Shown: positions 59,011 to 64,000 of the stretch, piece after piece
Layout: every line of letters starts with the position of its first letter
Numbering within the stretch: position 1 is the stretch's first letter
From: Ettlia oleoabundans
Taxonomy: Eukaryota > Chlorophyta > Chlorophyceae > Chlamydomonadales
DNA length: 64,000 nucleotides
Assembly: GCA_019693395.1 (NCBI GenBank)
Contig: JAAMXP010000676.1
Span: 1-64,000, forward strand
Reading direction: 5' to 3'
Notes under the pieces: model-generated
What the model saw: the letters and a program-made list of their open reading frames with translations, nothing else
What the model was told of the DNA's origin: nothing
The model's database searches: none
Made by a program: the position numbers and the translations under genes

Positions 59011-59530
59011 GGCAGCTGCCGCGTGGCCTGGGCTGGTTCTCACATCGCTGCTGCGTCATTTTGCCTCTCCTCCCAGCCAGCGTGACAGCTGCAACCCAGC
59101 CCAGGCCACACAGCTGTTGGGTGGCAATTGTAAAGTATCCATTGACTGTAACATATCCCTTGGGTAACGAGGGTTTGAATCTCAGGCAGTAATCTGTCAG
59201 ATTTGGACGTGGAGCACCATGAGCAGGGGTGCTCTCATGGCATAAGGGCGTTGTTGCCACATGACACACGCTGCCTGTCTGGTACTGCAGTGTTGCCCTC
59301 ACTGCATGGTTCGTAACCTGCCTGTAGCATTGGCATGACAAAATCACATGAATGTAACTTGTTGCCCGTTTGCAGCAAGCTGGATTGACAGCGACCCAGA
59401 GTTACCACCCTGCAGCTTGTAAATTTGCGGGTGCGCAGCGTGCCCAGCACCCACAGCAGGTACGGATGGCTGTTCACAACACTGTGCTGAGCGGCAAACC
59501 GCCAATACGATCGTGTGTGGCGTGCCTGGT
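59011..59530 (+). promoter_or_regulatory. VPS20 3' region and promoter of the MYB3R gene
   Basis: 520 bases. VPS20 3' untranslated region with two TGTAA copies, then the presumed MYB3R promoter and leader. No exon supported. Confidence 0.5.
59129..59133 (+). other. Putative TGTAA polyadenylation signal of VPS20
   Basis: TGTAA about 120 bases after the stop; a second copy at 59147-59151. Confidence 0.55.
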
Positions 59531-62500
59531 ATGAGTGGGCGCAAGCGGCTAGTGACCAGCAGCTATGGGCGCATGGTGCGTGCCAGGAATGACGACCCCG
59601 ACTACGTCGCGGACGCTTCGCCGCTGGAAGGGTGAGTGCAGGATCAACGATGACCTTACAGAACCCACCATCGTGCCATCAGGCCAGGGGAGCTGTTTCT
59701 AGCTGCTGGTGCTCTCGTCCCCCTGCTTGCTGCAGCAAGACGCAGCCCAAGGTGCGGCGCAACGGTCGGGGAGGATGGACCAAACAAGAGGTGCGCATCG
59801 CGGGCCGCAATTTGCACTGGGCACCAGGCAGCTGTCGCTGGCGGCGCCGGCTGGCAGCGGCAGTGTCAACATTGGGGCCGCCAAAACAGCAAGTCTGAGG
59901 CTTGGCCTGCAGTGTTGCATACAATCGCAGGACGATCTGTTGAGACGACTGGTGGCGCAGTTTGGGGCGAAGAACTGGAAGAAGATAGGTGTGTGGCGCC
60001 AGGCATGCACCTTCAATGCGTTTTGACGCACCCTCCCAGGCGCCCTTGACAAACGCAGCCTCAGGGACAGCTCCTGCACGCTGACTTCTAGTTTGCATAC
60101 ATAGCATCCCTAGAATCAATACTACCCATGGCTTGGTTTACATTGTCTAGCGAGGCAGGGGGGCGGCGATGTCGCATCTCAGCGACAGCTGCCCTACTCC
60201 TGCCCTACGTACTGCAGCTGTGTTTCGCATTGCACCTGCTCAGTGCTGTGCTCAGGCCGTTGTCCCGCAGCACATGTAGCCTGCATGTGACTAAAAAGCC
60301 AACCCCCTGCAAGTAATCGATTTAAGTTATCTGAGTACCCCTGTGCTTTCATCTAAGTCGTCCAAAGCCAGCTTCCCATATTTCCTCATGCATTTGCCAA
60401 CTTTCTGCCAGCATTCCAACACGATTGATCCCTCAGCGCAGCATCTTCGCACATGCACATGGCTTCCCACCATCAAAACCCATAACCTGGCTTGCTTGCG
60501 TGGCCGGCATGCTGCAGCGGAGCAATTCATGGGGCGCAGTGACGTGCAATGCCTGCACCGCTGGCAGAAGGTGCTAAACCCAGATGTGCACAAGGGCCCC
60601 TGGACAGCAGAGGAGGATGAAGTCATACTGAGGTGGGTTGGCCGGGGACAAGTCCTGTTGGAAGTTTCAACACAAATTCCTTCAATGAACGCTGGCTGCA
60701 GATGGGCATAAGGGCTGATGCTTGGGGCGGGTGCGGCTGTTATGTTGAAAGGGCCCGGCAGTCGCAAATCCTCCTTCCTTGAAATAGATTTGTGGTTGCT
60801 TTGAGCCCGTGCACATAGGCTTGCTGCTGCCCGCCTGCCTGCTTGAAGGATGGTGGCGCTGCATGGGCCTCAGAAATGGACCGTAATTGCGGAGCACCTG
60901 CCAGGTCGAATTGGCAAGCAGTGCCGAGAGCGGTGAGGGAGCGCTGCATTGCTGCGAGACATGTGCATTCCTGCTGACAGTGGCAGCAGGCAGGTGGCGA
61001 CAGCGGCTCCAGTCCTTGTCACGACTTCCGTCCACTATACATGCACTCTGCCATGGCACCCGTTACAAAGTACTTCGTTGACCCTGCCTTGCGTGCTGAT
61101 CTACTGGGGTAGCCGCCACCCTTTCCTTGCAGCTGGCACAACCACCTGAACCCCAACATCAAGCGCGGGCAGTGGACGCGGCAGGAGGACGAACTCATTG
61201 TGCGCTTCCACCGGCGCCACGGCAACCAGGTGGGATGCAGCAGGGGAAGGCTGGGCGGTGCTGCCAGCGTCCTCACATGCTCAACGACACATTGTGCTGC
61301 AGAGGTGGTGGAAAACACCCACTGCCTTGGCTATGGCTTCAGAGCACTACGAGCGGGATCAGACCATCCCATCAACCGTTGTGTCCGGGCTGTTGCAAGC
61401 GCCTGATTTGCCGTCCTCCCTGGGCTGCCTTCCCCCTGGTTCCGCAGTGGGCGCGCATGGCCGCTTACCTCAAAGGACGCACCGACAACGCCATCAAGAA
61501 CCACTGGAACTCAACGCTGCGCCGCAAGGTTGGCCCCGCTGCAACCTTGACTGTGCTGCGCCGCTTTGTTGTGAAGAACTGTACAGCCATTGTTCTTCTT
61601 AAGCTCACCACCTCCAAAACCCCACCTGCCATAAAGCCAATGCAGCACACCGCCAGCAATGAGAAAACAGCGCCTCTGCACCTGTGAGAGCGCCATTCGT
61701 CATATCACTGGCAGTCTGTGTGCTCTGGCGTGCTGATGGGCTGGCTGCAGGTTGAGCAGGGGGAGTTTGCTGGGCTTCCAGAGTGGAAAGACGACGACTC
61801 GGATGCAGGTTAGCGGTAGCGATGTGCTTGCTGGGAACGGTTGGATGGCGGGTTGTAGATGCGCCAGTCTAATTGGTCCCGCTTCTCCACTTTAATGCCT
61901 GGCTGCTAGCATCAGCAAGCTCCTTCTGGCTGTTGTTGCATTTAACTGCCCTGGCTGCCCTCATGGTGCAACTTCTGTGCTCTCCATGTCCTGTTCACCT
62001 GTCACCGCACTAACACTGAGTCCCACGACTTTGAGATCGTCCACGCTTTTCCTCCGCAACATAACGTCCCGGTTACTGAGATCACTACCTCATTCCCCCC
62101 ACCTGCAGATTACGAAGACGACGATGATGATGATGATGATGACGGTAACTTTGGCGAGGACAGCGGAGGTGGCAGCAGCTGCTACTATGGCAGCAGCCAG
62201 GACCCATCCAACTATTCACGCTCCTTGCCGCCATCGCCGGGCCTTGGGCGCCAGCGCTCTGTCAGCCCCTTTGATAGCGTGGCGGGTTTCAGCGGACCGC
62301 ACGAGGCGGCAGCAGTAGCAGGCACAGCAAGCGGCAGGTGTGTGGCGGCAAGGCATGGCACAGCCTCGGAGGCTGCTTCACCTGTTTTTCAGCCACCGCT
62401 GCGGCCTGCACCTGGCCGCCAGATCTGCCTTCATGTCACTTCCCCCTACCTTCCTTTACCCTGCTCTGCCTGCTGCGTCTTTGTGAGGCTCTGCAGGCGC

Positions 62501-64000
62501 AGCAGTGGGCCCAGTCGTTCACCCTCGGGGAGCCCCGAAGCGGTGAAAGACTACGCCTTGGCTCAGGTGCCTGCCTTCACCAGTACACCTGGGGCTGTGT
62601 CAACGTGCTGGCAAAGTGGCTGGCTTGGGCTCTTGCCCATCTTTGCCCTCACATGCTTGGTTGCATTGGGTCGTTGATGCTTGTTTGTGATATGGAGTTG
62701 TGCGGTGCTCCTGATGTATGAGTCCTGTGAAGCTGGTGAAGTACTGAGTTGTGACTGTTGTGCATTCTCACTACCATGTATCGACCGTGCAGGCCCCTGT
62801 CGAGGGTGCAACCCGGCGCTCAAAGCGGGTGGCACGTCGTGCTGCGGGCACCGCTGCTACAAGTGGTTCCCCACCGGACAATGGTGCGTGCTGGCTCTCC
62901 TATTGCTGCCTTTTGCACCGACAGGATATGCTGGAAGTAGCATTGCATTCCTCATCACTACTGTTGCTGTGCCTGTGTGTGCAGATTACTCCACAATGGA
63001 AGAGCTGGCTGCTTCTGGCCTGCTGCCCATCCCTCTGCCGACCCAGCTCTCCCAGCAGCAGCAGGCGCAGCAGCAGCAGCAGCAGGATCCCCAACCTGGA
63101 ACAACTAACCCGGCAGGGGCGGAGGCAGCTTTGCGGTGCGCACCTGGCAGCGTGCAGCATTACCACATCCACGGTGTGGAAGTGACGGTGAGTGTAGTGA
63201 ATGTTCCGCAAGATTACCCAGATCCTGCAGCAGCCCTCGCTAGTCGCCTCTTGGAGGAGCATGCCGCAGCTCAGCAGGAGCAGGCGGCAGCGGCCGCTGC
63301 TGCGGCTAAAGCGGCAGTGTCGGCTGCCGCAGCAGGGTCCTCCGCTGCTGCGACAGCTCCTAAGCAAGCGGCGTGTTCAGCAGCAGTGGCGTCAGCAGCA
63401 GCACTGTCTTCTCCATTTGAGGCAACGACAAACATGCCTCAGCTGCCAGCGCCTACACAGACAGATGCATTCGCACCAGTTGCTGCCATGCATCCCACTC
63501 CTCCTGACCCTCCAGTGTCGGTGAAGGCACCAGCAGAGCACGCAGCACCTCGCCAGCCCGCATCTTGCGCCGTGCCTGAGCCAGCAGCAGCGCAGGTGCC
63601 TGCAACAGCCAGTGCATCAGCAGCTCAGATGCCAGTGGACGCACGGCCGCTCAGCACGGCACCACTGCCGAGGAGAATGCAGCAGCTGCAACAAACTGAC
63701 CGCCAGCAGCTCAGCTCCCAGCCCTCCTTTGGCGCTTGGTTGGCTGCATCCCAGGAAACGGCCCCTCCCGCACGTCCCGACCTGCCAAGCAGTACCGCTG
63801 CTACAGGGGCAGGTGCCGCCATGTCCTCAGGCAACGCTGCCAGCAAGGGGGCAGCGCCAGCCTCTGAGCCTCCCAGCACAGCGCATGGCACAGCCGCTGT
63901 GGCAGCATGCGGATCTGGCGCCCCCGGCACTGCTCCTCCCCCCAGCACCATTCATGCCGACACCTGGCGCAGCCTGGTTGACCTGGGCATCACCAGCCCG
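59531..64000 (+). CDS. Three-repeat MYB (MYB3R/c-Myb type) transcription factor, 3' end outside window
   Basis: R1R2R3 MYB proteins control G2/M genes in plants through MSA promoter elements. Twelve exons: 59531-59631, 59736-59790, 59931-59988, 60518-60632, 60849-60932, 61133-61229, 61448-61528, 61751-61808, 62109-62337, 62497-62566, 62793-62883, 62985 to beyond 64000; 685 residues seen. The three repeats have their tryptophans intact: R1 W48, W68, W87; R2 W100, W120, W139; R3 W152, W171, W190, with [13 protein letters not shown] in R3. Downstream are an Asp tract (62121-62144), a Ser/Pro region with SPSPG and SPFDS (possible CDK sites), a basic run ([11 protein letters not shown]) and a long Ala/Gln/Pro region that is still open at the window edge. 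The donor after R3 is weak (GTTGGC), and retention of that intron would end the protein 52 residues later. Confidence 0.92.

Noticed and set aside
1..64000. CRISPR arrays, insertion sequences, organellar DNA or bacterial operons
   Set aside because: No regular spaced repeats, transposase frames, ribosome binding sites or polycistronic layout; the introns and signals are those of a nuclear eukaryotic genome.

Overview
This is nuclear DNA of a green alga, most likely a trebouxiophyte chlorophyte. The grounds are GC-rich, CAG/GCA-rich coding sequence, dense short spliceosomal introns, chloroplast-targeted proteins (an ADP-glucose pyrophosphorylase homologue, a ClpR subunit, a lumenal Deg protease), plant-type regulators (LUMINIDEPENDENS-like, MYB3R, JMJ21-like) and TGTAA polyadenylation signals. 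The lineage is an inference. Seventeen protein-coding genes were reconstructed by joining exons at consensus splice sites with matching reading phase; 15 are complete and two run off the window ends. No RNA genes, transposons or CRISPR arrays could be supported.

Layout. 1-6263 (+): 3' part of RTEL1 helicase. 6898-7767 (-): small single-pass membrane protein. 9265-12177 (-): TBL1/HOS15-type WD40 co-regulator. 12681-15387 (+): ribosomal protein L12. 16166-20657 (+): divergent ADP-glucose pyrophosphorylase lacking catalytic residues. 21536-23039 (+): Tim17/22/23-like membrane protein. 23639-27158 (-): Deg/HtrA protease. 27526-32485 (+): UDP-glucose pyrophosphorylase. 32949-34779 (-): TFIIE beta. 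35269-37360 (+): ClpR3-like plastid subunit. 37835-42138 (+): membrane-anchored polysaccharide deacetylase. 42770-44053 (+): His-rich membrane protein. 45001-46684 (-): mitochondrial-type ClpP. 47005-50593 (+): LUMINIDEPENDENS-like protein. 51059-56642 (+): F-box/JmjC/kinase-fold protein. 57024-59010 (+): VPS20/CHMP6. 59531-64000 (+): MYB3R factor, open at the 3' end.

The genes form no pathway cluster; it is an ordinary gene-dense housekeeping stretch. Three organellar proteolysis genes (Deg, ClpR3-like, ClpP) each share a short head-to-head promoter with another gene, and two nucleotide-sugar pyrophosphorylase family genes lie within 16 kb.

The most notable points are the predicted catalytically dead AGPase, an unusually high share of GC-AG introns (14 of about 132 inferred), and a membrane protein with 25 histidines in 72 residues. 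Four small runs of N each abut a G or C homopolymer and fall in introns, so they do not break any gene model.
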